20,557 bases of DNA from a virus. The notes below the pieces were generated by a model. It ran no database searches. It was not told the DNA's origin and saw nothing but the letters and a program-made list of their open reading frames with translations. The translations under genes and the position numbers were made by a program. Of the stretch, positions 14,741 to 20,557 are shown piece after piece; within the stretch, counting starts at the first letter, position 1, and the number at the start of each line of letters is the position of its first letter. The stretch spans positions 1-20,557 of the IMG/VR virus record IMGVR_UViG_3300023202_000291; one strand, written 5' to 3'.

Positions 14741-17028
14741 GCGACGACAACATCATCCATTTCAATCCCTGGCGGGATTTCAACGACGCGGCACCTCTGG
14801 CCGATCCCTTCGCGGTCGAACCGGACGCGGGCCAGATCGCGCGCTTCGTCGATGTGGTCTTTGGCTATTCCGACGGGCTGATCCCGGTTCGCGGTTTCGT
14901 CGACAAGGGTCAGGGCAAGGATGGCCGGCCGCACAACATCTGGATCGAGGCGGACGCCACCGCGCCCGAGAAGCTCGCCACCTTCGCCGGCTGGGCCGCG
15001 CGCGAGGGGGCTGCGGTCTACGTCATCCCCGGCACTGTCGCGGAAACGGGCCAGGCCCGCGCCGCGGATGTCCTGCAGATGCAAAGCCTCGTGGTCGATC
15101 TCGACTCGGGCGACATCCCGGCCAAGCTTGATCATCTGGTCCACCACCTCGGGCGCCCGACGCTCACCGTCGAGAGCGGCGGGCGCACGCCCGAGGGCGC
15201 GACCAAGCTCCATGTCTGGTGGAAGCTGACCGAACCCGCGGAGGGTGCCGATCTCGCCCGGCTCTGCCAGCTTCGTGGCGAGATCGCGCTGAAGGTGGGC
15301 GGCGACACGCATTTCCGTTCGGCCCACCAGCCGATCCGCGTGCCCGGCACCGTCTATCACAAGGGCGGGCTCACCCGGCTGGTGCAGATCCGCGAGGCGA
15401 CAGAGCGCGAGGTCGATCTCGCCGAGATGGCTGAGCGCGTCACCGACATGCCGCCCATGCCCGGCGTCGGCATGGCCACGGCCGAACCCCGCGAGAAACC
15501 CGCCATCGACGACGTGCTGGTGACCCCGGTGCGCGAGGGCGGCACGGACGACTGGTCCCGCTTCGAGGGCGCCTCGGCCGCCATCGGCTATTTCCTGCGG
15601 CTAGTCCACGAGGGCCGGATGTCGATGGACGAGGGCTGGACGGCGATCTGCGGCTACAACGCTGCGATGCTCCGCCCGTCATGGCCGCTCGACCGGCTGA
15701 AGCGCGAGACAAACCGGCTGTGGGAGCTGCACATCAAGCGGCACGGGCCGCCGCTGATCCGCCTCGACAGCGGAGCGCCCACGCAGACGGACTTGCCGAC
15801 CTTCACTCTCGGCGCATTGCTCGATGACACGAGCCCGATGCCCGACGACATCATCGGCCCGCGCGTGCTGACGCCGGGCGGGCTCCTAGTGCTGGGCGGC
15901 GCGCCCAAGGTGGGCAAGAGCGACCTGCTGATCGCACTGCTCGTGCACATGGCGGCGGGCGTGCGCTTCCTCGGCTTCACCCCGCCCCGGCCGCTGCGGA
16001 TCTTCTACCTGCAGGCCGAGATCCAGTATCACTACCTGCGCGAACGCATGCAGCAGATCGGCCTGCCGCCCGAGCTGATCGCCGACGCGCGCGACAACCT
16101 GGTCGTCACGCCGAAGCTGCGCATGCTGCTCGATGCCGAGGGCAGCGCGCGGGTGGCTGAGGCGATCAGGGCCGCGTTCCCCGACGAAGCTCTCGACATC
16201 CTTTGCATCGACCCGATCCGGAACCTCTTCGACGGCGGCCCCGACGGCGGCGGCGAGAACGACAACGCTGCGATGATGTTCTTCCTGAAGGACCGGGTGG
16301 AGGTGCTGCGCGACCACGTCAACCCGGACTGCGGCGTGATCCTCGTCCACCACACCAAGAAGCTCTCGAAGCACCAGGTGAAGGAGGATCCGTTCCTTGC
16401 GCTCTCTGGTGCCAGCGCGCTCCGAGGTTTCTACACCACCGGCCTGATCCTGCACCGGCCCGAGGAGGACTCGACCCAGCGCCGCCTCGAGATCGAGCTG
16501 CGCAACGGCCCCGCGCTGCCCGCGAAGCTAGTCGACAAGGTCAAGGGCACATGGGTCGAGATCAACCCGATGAACGAGCGGCTTGTGCGCCCCGAAGTCG
16601 GCGTGAAGCATGACGCCGAGCGCGATCGCAAGCGGGACGTGATCCTCTCGATCCTGCTCGAGGAGGCGGCCGAGGGTCGGCTCTACACCATCAACCAGTT
16701 CGCTGAGGCCTTCGAGAACAAGGGCGGTCTGGGTGGCAAGGACACGATCCGCGACCGGATCGCGGTGCAGGCCACCAAGGGCGCCATCAAGTTCATCCGC
16801 GACGGCGCGCCCTACGGCCTCGGGCCTTCGCGCTCGCGCTTCGGATACCTCTGCGTCGAGGGGATGGTCATGCCCACGGACGGCGAGGATGTCGATCCGG
16901 CGACCGGAGAGGTCACCCCCGCCAGCATCGCAGTGCTGCCCACCCACTACAAATCGCCGCAGACCGGGGCGCTGCTCGAGGTCGAGAACCCTCAGGTCTG
17001 GGTCTATCCGGAGGGGGAACGGCCATGA
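14737..17028 (+). CDS. Primase-helicase fusion (AEP-type primase + RepA-like AAA helicase)
   Basis: A 763-residue replication protein. The N-terminal part (about 30-220) resembles archaeo-eukaryotic primases: LVVDLDSGD with the catalytic-like Asp121 and Asp123, TVESGGRTPEGATKLHVWW, then RSAHQPIRVPGTVYHKGG. The centre (about 360-620) is a RepA/AAA_25-type hexameric helicase core with Walker A GAPKVGKS (388-395), Walker B ILCIDP (488-493) and VILVHHTKK (534-542). The last 100 residues are probably a winged helix. The ATG at 14737 overlaps the exonuclease stop. Such fusions start replication at an origin, and the repeat region right after the gene is a natural candidate for it. No polymerase is encoded in the window. 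Confidence 0.9.
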   Translation: MSDDNIIHFNPWRDFNDAAPLADPFAVEPDAGQIARFVDVVFGYSDGLIPVRGFVDKGQGKDGRPHNIWIEADATAPEKLATFAGWAAREGAAVYVIPGTVAETGQARAADVLQMQSLVVDLDSGDIPAKLDHLVHHLGRPTLTVESGGRTPEGATKLHVWWKLTEPAEGADLARLCQLRGEIALKVGGDTHFRSAHQPIRVPGTVYHKGGLTRLVQIREATEREVDLAEMAERVTDMPPMPGVGMATAEPREKPAIDDVLVTPVREGGTDDWSRFEGASAAIGYFLRLVHEGRMSMDEGWTAICGYNAAMLRPSWPLDRLKRETNRLWELHIKRHGPPLIRLDSGAPTQTDLPTFTLGALLDDTSPMPDDIIGPRVLTPGGLLVLGGAPKVGKSDLLIALLVHMAAGVRFLGFTPPRPLRIFYLQAEIQYHYLRERMQQIGLPPELIADARDNLVVTPKLRMLLDAEGSARVAEAIRAAFPDEALDILCIDPIRNLFDGGPDGGGENDNAAMMFFLKDRVEVLRDHVNPDCGVILVHHTKKLSKHQVKEDPFLALSGASALRGFYTTGLILHRPEEDSTQRRLEIELRNGPALPAKLVDKVKGTWVEINPMNERLVRPEVGVKHDAERDRKRDVILSILLEEAAEGRLYTINQFAEAFENKGGLGGKDTIRDRIAVQATKGAIKFIRDGAPYGLGPSRSRFGYLCVEGMVMPTDGEDVDPATGEVTPASIAVLPTHYKSPQTGALLEVENPQVWVYPEGERP

Positions 17029-17504
17029 TCGCCCCCGCAGATCGTTCCGCGCAGAATTGCGCAGGGACCAGTTTGACCCAGATGCGGGGCCTTGCCGAAA
17101 CTGCCCCGCCACCCTCACGCAGAAGCGCGCATGCATCCGATGTGGCCAGTTTCGGCCCGCTTCCGAAACTGCCTCTTCAGGATTGCGCTCGGACCGCAAC
17201 GGCTACGCTGCACCCAGTTTCGGCGGGGTCAGCCGCAAGCGCACCCCCGCAACTGGAATTCCCTATGCCCGTCAGTGTGTTGATGCGGTTTTCCAGTTTC
17301 GGGGGTGAAACCACCCCCTACGGGGGTGGGGGGAGAACGCCGCAGGCGGGTTCTCCCACGCCCACCCCCAGGGGTTTCGCGCGCGATGCCTGCCCACGCG
17401 CCAACCTTCCGATCCGACGACGGCGACCCCGTACCGCCAAGCACCAGACCGCCGTCGTCTTCCACCCGAGCAGCCAACCAGAAGAGGAGACCACCCATGG
17501 CTGA
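17025..17504 (+). CDS. Doubtful ORF across the repeat region
   Basis: An open frame of 159 codons begins with an ATG overlapping the primase-helicase stop (ATGA), with GGAGG about 10 bases before it, which favours translation of at least its start. The predicted peptide is Pro/Ser/Arg-rich without structure, its third-position GC is lower than in sure genes, and it runs through the inverted repeats and hairpins into the next gene. An alternative frame shows two CxxC pairs. It may be a leader peptide or chance. Confidence 0.2.
   Translation: MIAPADRSAQNCAGTSLTQMRGLAETAPPPSRRSAHASDVASFGPLPKLPLQDCARTATATLHPVSAGSAASAPPQLEFPMPVSVLMRFSSFGGETTPYGGGGRTPQAGSPTPTPRGFARDACPRANLPIRRRRPRTAKHQTAVVFHPSSQPEEETTHG
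17069..17302. repeat. Seven alternating CAGTTTCGG sites: candidate replication origin or control region
   Basis: The 9-mer CAGTTTCGG occurs forward at 17147-17155, 17215-17223 and 17294-17302 and reversed (CCGAAACTG) at 17095-17103 and 17163-17171, all exact. Degenerate copies lie forward at 17069-17077 (CAGTTTGAC) and reversed at 17247-17255 (CCGCAACTG). Read in order, the seven copies strictly alternate in orientation. The two exact reverse-to-forward distances are both 52 bases, about five helical turns. The array directly follows the primase-helicase gene and overlaps no sure coding sequence. Iteron-type origin or a multi-site operator are the main readings. Confidence 0.6.
17311..17329 (+). 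other. Perfect GC hairpin beside the alternating repeats
   Basis: CCACCCCC (17311-17318) and GGGGGTGG (17322-17329) form an eight-pair stem with a three-base TAC loop. It begins nine bases after the last CAGTTTCGG copy. No T run follows. It could be a rho-independent-like pause, an origin structure, or an RNA element ahead of the resolvase gene. Confidence 0.5.
17331..17357 (+). other. Second GC hairpin beside the alternating repeats
   Basis: GGGAGAAC (17331-17338) pairs with GTTCTCCC (17350-17357); the 11-base loop can pair further as GCC/GGC. It starts one base after the first hairpin ends, so the two would stack. It lies 140 bases before the resolvase start. Confidence 0.5.
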
Positions 17505-18033
17505 CATGACTCTCGCCACACACTGCCGCGAGGCAATCCCCGATCTGCCGCCCGCTGTCCGGGCCAACCGCGCGATGCTGGCGCTCGACCTCGGCACCGC
17601 CACGGGCTGGGCGCTGCACGGCATCGACGGGCTGATCACCTCCGGCACGGTGTCGTTCCGCCCGGGCCGCTTCGACGGTGGCGGCATGCGGTATCTCCGC
17701 TTCACCAACTGGCTGACCGAGATCGACCGCCTGTCTGGGCCCGTCGCGGCGATCTGGTTCGAGGAGGTCCGCCGCCACGCGGCCACCGACGCGGCCCATG
17801 TCTATGGCGGGCTGATGGCCACGCTGACCGCATGGGCCGAACTCCGCGGCATTCCCTACGAGGGCGTCCCTGTCGGCACGATCAAGCGCCACGCCACCGG
17901 CAAGGGCAACGCTCCCAAGGAGGCGATGATTGCCGCGGCCCGCGCCCGCGGTTTCAGCCCCGCCGACGACAACGAGGCTGACGCCATCGCCATTCTGCTC
18001 TGGGCGCTGGAGACCAAGGGGGGCCTGCAATGA
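17497..18033 (+). CDS. RuvC-like Holliday junction resolvase
   Basis: A 178-residue RNase H-fold nuclease. The first catalytic Asp is in MLALDLGTATGW (Asp31), acidic residues follow in AIWFEEV (Glu89/Glu90), and the last acidic cluster is DDNEADAIAILLWAL (Asp158, Asp162), in the order of RuvC. The lysine/threonine segment GVPVGTIKRHATGKGNAPKE fits the DNA-contact region. The ATG at 17497 follows GAGGAGA about six bases upstream; ATG 17506 is an alternative. It would cut branched intermediates from recombination and replication before packaging, matching the recombination genes upstream. Its stop overlaps the next start. Confidence 0.87.
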   Translation: MADMTLATHCREAIPDLPPAVRANRAMLALDLGTATGWALHGIDGLITSGTVSFRPGRFDGGGMRYLRFTNWLTEIDRLSGPVAAIWFEEVRRHAATDAAHVYGGLMATLTAWAELRGIPYEGVPVGTIKRHATGKGNAPKEAMIAAARARGFSPADDNEADAIAILLWALETKGGLQ

Positions 18034-18227
18034 GGCGGTTTCCCCGTGGCTATGGCGGCGAGCGCCGCGACCCCGAACAGGTCAAGCGCGACGGCTGGAA
18101 GGAGCAACGCGTGTTCGCAGTTTCCCTTGACGACCAGAGACTTACTTGGCCTGAGCGGGAGCTGGTGAGGCAACTCGGCGAGCGTCTCTATGGCGCGCGC
18201 CCAACACAACGAGAGGTGAGGAAATGA
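18030..18227 (+). CDS. Small unknown protein
   Basis: A 65-residue basic protein (MRRFPRGYGGERRDPEQVKRD...), not recognised. The N-terminal 20 residues are Arg/Gly-rich and the rest helical, with QRLTWPERELVRQLGERLYG as a likely helix pair. GGGGGG lies six bases before the ATG, and the gene overlaps both neighbours by ATGA, so it is translationally coupled between the resolvase and the DUF6362-type protein. Confidence 0.75.
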   Translation: MRRFPRGYGGERRDPEQVKRDGWKEQRVFAVSLDDQRLTWPERELVRQLGERLYGARPTQREVRK

Positions 18228-18652
18228 CCCATTGGACACCAGCCGACGTGGAGGCACGGCTCGCCGAATCCGGAATGATCCTGCGCCGTCTGCCCGAGCC
18301 CCGGCGCAACGGATACTTCAGCACATGGCCCGAGATCGTCCACGGTTTTGCCGACAAGGTGGGCCAGGAGCCGAAGCCCATGCGCGTCTCGCCCTCGCCG
18401 CGGGACATCGCGCGGATGGAGGAGACGCTGACCTGGACGAACTGCCTCGAGCCCATCGACGGCAAGATCGTCTGGATGAAGGCGCATGACGAGCGCTGGA
18501 AGAACATCTGCTGGCACGTCGGTCTCTGCCACGCCGCTGCGCATCAGCACTGGCGCTACGGGCTGTCGCTGATCGCGCTCAACCTCAACAGGCAGCCCTT
18601 CAACCGGAAACTGCCGATCCTCGAGATCATCAAGCTGGCGCGCAGCCTGTAG
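18224..18652 (+). CDS. DUF6362-type protein
   Basis: A 142-residue protein matching what I recall of DUF6362: it begins WTPADVEARLAESGMILRRL, continues with PRRNGYFSTWPEIVHGFADK and an SPRDIARMEETLTWTNCLEP core, and ends with a helix-turn-helix-like WKNICWHVGLCHAAAHQHWR. The HTH resembles those of sigma factors and phage antiterminators. GAGG precedes the ATG, which overlaps the previous stop. As the last gene before a structured non-coding region, it may control late transcription; that is inference from the HTH and the position. Confidence 0.87.
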   Translation: MTHWTPADVEARLAESGMILRRLPEPRRNGYFSTWPEIVHGFADKVGQEPKPMRVSPSPRDIARMEETLTWTNCLEPIDGKIVWMKAHDERWKNICWHVGLCHAAAHQHWRYGLSLIALNLNRQPFNRKLPILEIIKLARSL

Positions 18653-18665
18653 GAAAGTCTCGTGT

Positions 18666-18728
18666 AGAGGGTTTTCGCGCAGACAAAAACGCCTCTCCCG
18701 GGCTAGAAAGTGGATATACTCGGGAGAG
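18666..18728 (+). promoter_or_regulatory. Two mutually exclusive hairpins (attenuator-like)
   Basis: AGAGGGTTTT (18666-18675) can pair imperfectly with AAAACGCCTCT (18686-18696), and CTCTCCCG (18693-18700) pairs perfectly with CGGGAGAG (18721-18728). The CTCT bases belong to both stems, so only one can form at a time. This starts 14 bases after the DUF6362-type gene. No T run follows the second stem, so classical attenuation is uncertain. Confidence 0.35.
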
Positions 18729-18784
18729 ACGCGCGCGGCGCGGTCCCGAGCGAAACCATCCTTTCGTTGGCAGGTCCGTTGAAA

Positions 18785-18809
18785 AAGGAAAGGCGCTGAT
18801 CCTTTCCTT
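18785..18809 (+). other. Perfect nine-pair hairpin
   Basis: AAGGAAAGG (18785-18793) and CCTTTCCTT (18801-18809) flank a seven-base loop. The stem is symmetric in purines and pyrimidines. No following T run is seen. Confidence 0.5.
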
Positions 18810-18991
18810 GCGGGCCGCTGTCCGCCGCTTGCAAGCCCCTCGGCCGAGTTCGCGGTTCCTTCTGCGCAACATTCGTATGCTGGCGGGCGAAGCGCGGGAC
18901 TTCGCCAGCGACAGGGCCGGATTTTTGGGAAGCCAGCCAGAATCCGGATCCACTCGCCTCCCGCACTAACCCCAATGAACGCTGGCCCTCT

Positions 18992-19062
18992 GGCCGGATA
19001 CCCTGGATGCCGCTGGACCCTGCGTGGAGTCCAGCCCGGCATCCAGTGTCCGGAGTCCGGCC
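18992..19062 (+). other. Nested hairpin of about 70 bases upstream of the methyltransferase
   Basis: The core stem is CTGGATGCCG (19003-19012) with CGGCATCCAG (19037-19046), ten perfect pairs. Inside it CTGGAC (19013-19018) pairs with GTCCAG (19029-19034). Outside it GGCCGGA (18992-18998) pairs with TCCGGCC (19056-19062). It ends 33 bases before the ATG at 19096, so a transcript would place it in the 5' leader. Confidence 0.6.
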
Positions 19063-19095
19063 AACATCCACCTGAACATCGGAAACCGCCCGCCC

Positions 19096-20472
19096 ATGAC
19101 GCTGAGCTTCGCCCCCGAGCGGATCGAAACCTGGCCGCTGGCCAAGCTCCAACCCTACGCAAAGAACGCGAAGGCGCATGGCGCGGACCAGGTCGCCAAG
19201 ATCGCCGCCAGCATGGCCGAGTTCGGCTGGACCGTGCCCTGCCTCGTCGGCGAGGACGGCGGGCTGATCGCAGGGCATGGGCGCGTGCTGGCCGCGACGC
19301 AGCTCGGGCTGACCGAGGCGCCGGTCATTGTGCTGGGGCATCTGACGGAGGCGCAGCGCCGGGCGTACCGGATCGCGGACAACAAGCTGACGGAACTCGG
19401 CACCTGGGACGAGGCGCTGCTGTCGGCCGAATTGAACGACCTGCTTGCCGAGGACTTCGACCTGTCGCTGGTCGGGTTTTCCGACGGCGAACTGGACAAG
19501 CTGCTGGCCTACGTCGCGGAAGACGACGGTGAAGAAGGTGGCGCCGGGGGCTGCGTGCCCCCGGTGACCATCCCCGAGCCGCCGCGCAATCCGGCGTCGC
19601 GGACGGGCGATCTGTGGATCCTCGGCGACCATCGGCTGCTCTGCGGCGACAGCACCAGCGCGGCCGATGTCCGCCGCCTGATGAATGGCGAGCGGGCGAT
19701 CCTGTTCGCGACCGATCCGCCGTATCTCGTCGACTACGACGGCTCGAACCACCCGACGCGGAACAAGGACTGGTCCGCCTCCTACGGCACGACCTGGGAC
19801 GACAGCTCGCAGGGCGCGGAACTCTACGACGGCTTCATCTCGGCGGCCGTGGCCGAGGCCATCACCGAGGACGCCGCCTGGTATTGTTGGCACGCTTCCC
19901 GCCGCCAGGCGATGCTCGAGGCCTGCTGGGAGAAGGCGGGCGCCTTTGTCCACCAGCAGATCATCTGGGTGAAGGACCGCGGGGTACTCACGCGGTCGCA
20001 CTACCTCTGGAAGCATGAGCCCTGCTTCATGGGCTGGCGCCGCCCCAACCGCCCGCCGAAGGTCGCCGAGCAGACGCTGCCCTCGACCTGGGAGATGCCG
20101 TCCTTCGCCAAGGACGAGCGGCCCGACCATCCGACGCCGAAACCGCTCGACGCGTTCGGCATCCCGATGCGCCAGCACGTCGCCCGCGGCGGGCTTTGCT
20201 ACGAGCCGTTCTCCGGCTCCGGCTCTCAGATCATGGCGGGCGAGGCCAACGGCCGCCGCGTCTTCGCAATGGAAATCAGCCCCGCCTATGTCGATGTCGC
20301 CGTCGAACGCTGGCAGGCCGACACGGGGCGCGAGGCAATCCTCGATGGCGACGGTCGGACCTTCGCCGAGGTGAGAACCGAGCGGCTCGGCAACGACGCC
20401 GGCGCCCCGGCCGATACGCCGGACACGGACGCCGCCCCCGAACCCGCGCGAAAGCGCAAGACCGCCGCGTGA
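19096..20472 (+). CDS. ParB-domain DNA methyltransferase (DPPY, adenine-type)
   Basis: A 458-residue fusion. Residues about 10-105 form a ParB/Srx-like domain (WPLAKLQPYAKNAKAHGADQ, then LIAGHGRVLAATQLGL). The methyltransferase follows, with motif IV TDPPY (206-210), HPTPKP (345-350) and the SAM-binding motif I YEPFSGSGS (369-377); motif IV before I places it with beta-type N6-adenine or N4-cytosine enzymes, and DPPY favours adenine. The C-terminal 40 residues are an acidic then basic tail. The ATG at 19096 fits the start of the domain better than GTG 19024, which lies inside the hairpin. No restriction enzyme lies beside it, so it is probably a solitary phage enzyme for evading host restriction or for regulation. 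Confidence 0.93.
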   Translation: MTLSFAPERIETWPLAKLQPYAKNAKAHGADQVAKIAASMAEFGWTVPCLVGEDGGLIAGHGRVLAATQLGLTEAPVIVLGHLTEAQRRAYRIADNKLTELGTWDEALLSAELNDLLAEDFDLSLVGFSDGELDKLLAYVAEDDGEEGGAGGCVPPVTIPEPPRNPASRTGDLWILGDHRLLCGDSTSAADVRRLMNGERAILFATDPPYLVDYDGSNHPTRNKDWSASYGTTWDDSSQGAELYDGFISAAVAEAITEDAAWYCWHASRRQAMLEACWEKAGAFVHQQIIWVKDRGVLTRSHYLWKHEPCFMGWRRPNRPPKVAEQTLPSTWEMPSFAKDERPDHPTPKPLDAFGIPMRQHVARGGLCYEPFSGSGSQIMAGEANGRRVFAMEISPAYVDVAVERWQADTGREAILDGDGRTFAEVRTERLGNDAGAPADTPDTDAAPEPARKRKTAA

Positions 20473-20477
20473 CATGC

Positions 20478-20557
20478 ATGACCTGGCTTTACCTTCCTCC
20501 GGACGCGCTTCCGGAGCCGGAGACGCATGCCTCTTCGGCCTCTCCCTCTGCTCCGGC
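20478..20557 (+). CDS. Start of a possible further phage gene, cut by the window edge
   Basis: An ATG at 20478, six bases after the methyltransferase stop, opens a frame that continues past the edge (MTWLYLPPDALPEPETHASS...). Its beginning recalls small proteins common in alphaproteobacterial prophages, but I do not know their function. A second frame from the ATG at 20474 is also open, so the assignment is uncertain. Confidence 0.4.
   Translation, partial: MTWLYLPPDALPEPETHASSASPSAP

Larger units (their letters stand above)
18653..19095. other. 443-base non-coding region with many inverted repeats
   Basis: I see no supported gene here. One rightward frame is open to a TAA at 18967-18969 but has no suitable start. 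Perfect inverted repeats found by eye: CTCTCCCG/CGGGAGAG (18693-18700 and 18721-18728), AAGGAAAGG/CCTTTCCTT (18785-18793 and 18801-18809), GGCGAAG/CTTCGCC (18886-18892 and 18900-18906), CCGGATT/AATCCGG (18917-18923 and 18941-18947) and the nested hairpin at 18992-19062. Such density between the early operon and the methyltransferase suggests a transcription switch, RNA element or packaging-related site. Confidence 0.6.

Noticed and set aside
18715-18720. TATACT as a -10 promoter box in the hairpin region
   Set aside because: No -35-like sequence is present at 16-18 bases upstream.
18653-18969. A rightward open frame through the hairpin region
   Set aside because: It has no usable start codon with a ribosome-binding site until its last third, and the peptide looks unstructured and Arg-rich.
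18703-20475. A 590-codon leftward frame opposite the methyltransferase
   Set aside because: It is the complement of a well-supported gene, a usual effect of high GC, and has no recognisable motif.

Overview
The window looks like one end of a temperate-phage-like (prophage) element in a high-GC alphaproteobacterium, most likely a member of the Rhodobacterales. This rests on the strong GC bias at third codon positions in most genes, the gene families recognised, and the tight ATGA/GTGA gene overlaps. It is inference from content; no database search was possible. No capsid, tail, portal or terminase gene is visible, so the structural half, if present, lies beyond the right edge.

Left edge (1-2474): a possible gene end, a complete tRNA-Ser(GGA) with encoded CCA at 221-310, a 325-base non-coding stretch, and a leftward SF1 (Upf1/Dna2-like) helicase. 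Integration module (2581-4995, leftward): four genes overlapping by ATGA, namely a small protein, a DUF2924-type protein, a large serine recombinase and a short ParB-HTH-like protein. A rightward gene of visibly lower GC (5209-6597), possibly DUF5677-like, and a non-coding or decayed stretch follow; these look like cargo.

Regulatory switch (6858-9262): a leftward pair (unknown protein plus S24-type repressor) is divergent from a rightward gene with winged-helix-like ends. The 109-base gap between them holds face-to-face promoters and three AGGAT(A/T) repeats that may be operators. A 200-base gap rich in CATCCC/GGGATG repeats follows.

Early replication/recombination operon (9263-18652, rightward): an excisionase-like HTH protein, two unknown proteins, a Sak4-like RecA-fold ATPase, a possible ssDNA-binding protein, an SF2 helicase with a zinc finger, a zinc-finger protein ending in an SSB-tip-like ESEIPF, a Cas4-like Fe-S exonuclease, an AEP-type primase fused to a RepA-like helicase, a RuvC-like resolvase, a small unknown protein and a DUF6362-type protein. 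Together these could prime, unwind, resect, anneal and resolve phage DNA. No DNA polymerase is seen, so host polymerase is presumably used.

Two non-coding regions stand out. Just after the primase-helicase gene, 17069-17302 carries seven copies (five exact) of CAGTTTCGG in strictly alternating orientation, followed by two strong hairpins; this is the best candidate here for a replication origin or a multi-site control region. Between the DUF6362-type gene and the last complete gene, 18653-19095 carries at least six inverted repeats, including a nested hairpin of about 70 bases. The window ends with a ParB-domain DNA methyltransferase (19096-20472) and the start of a possible further gene.
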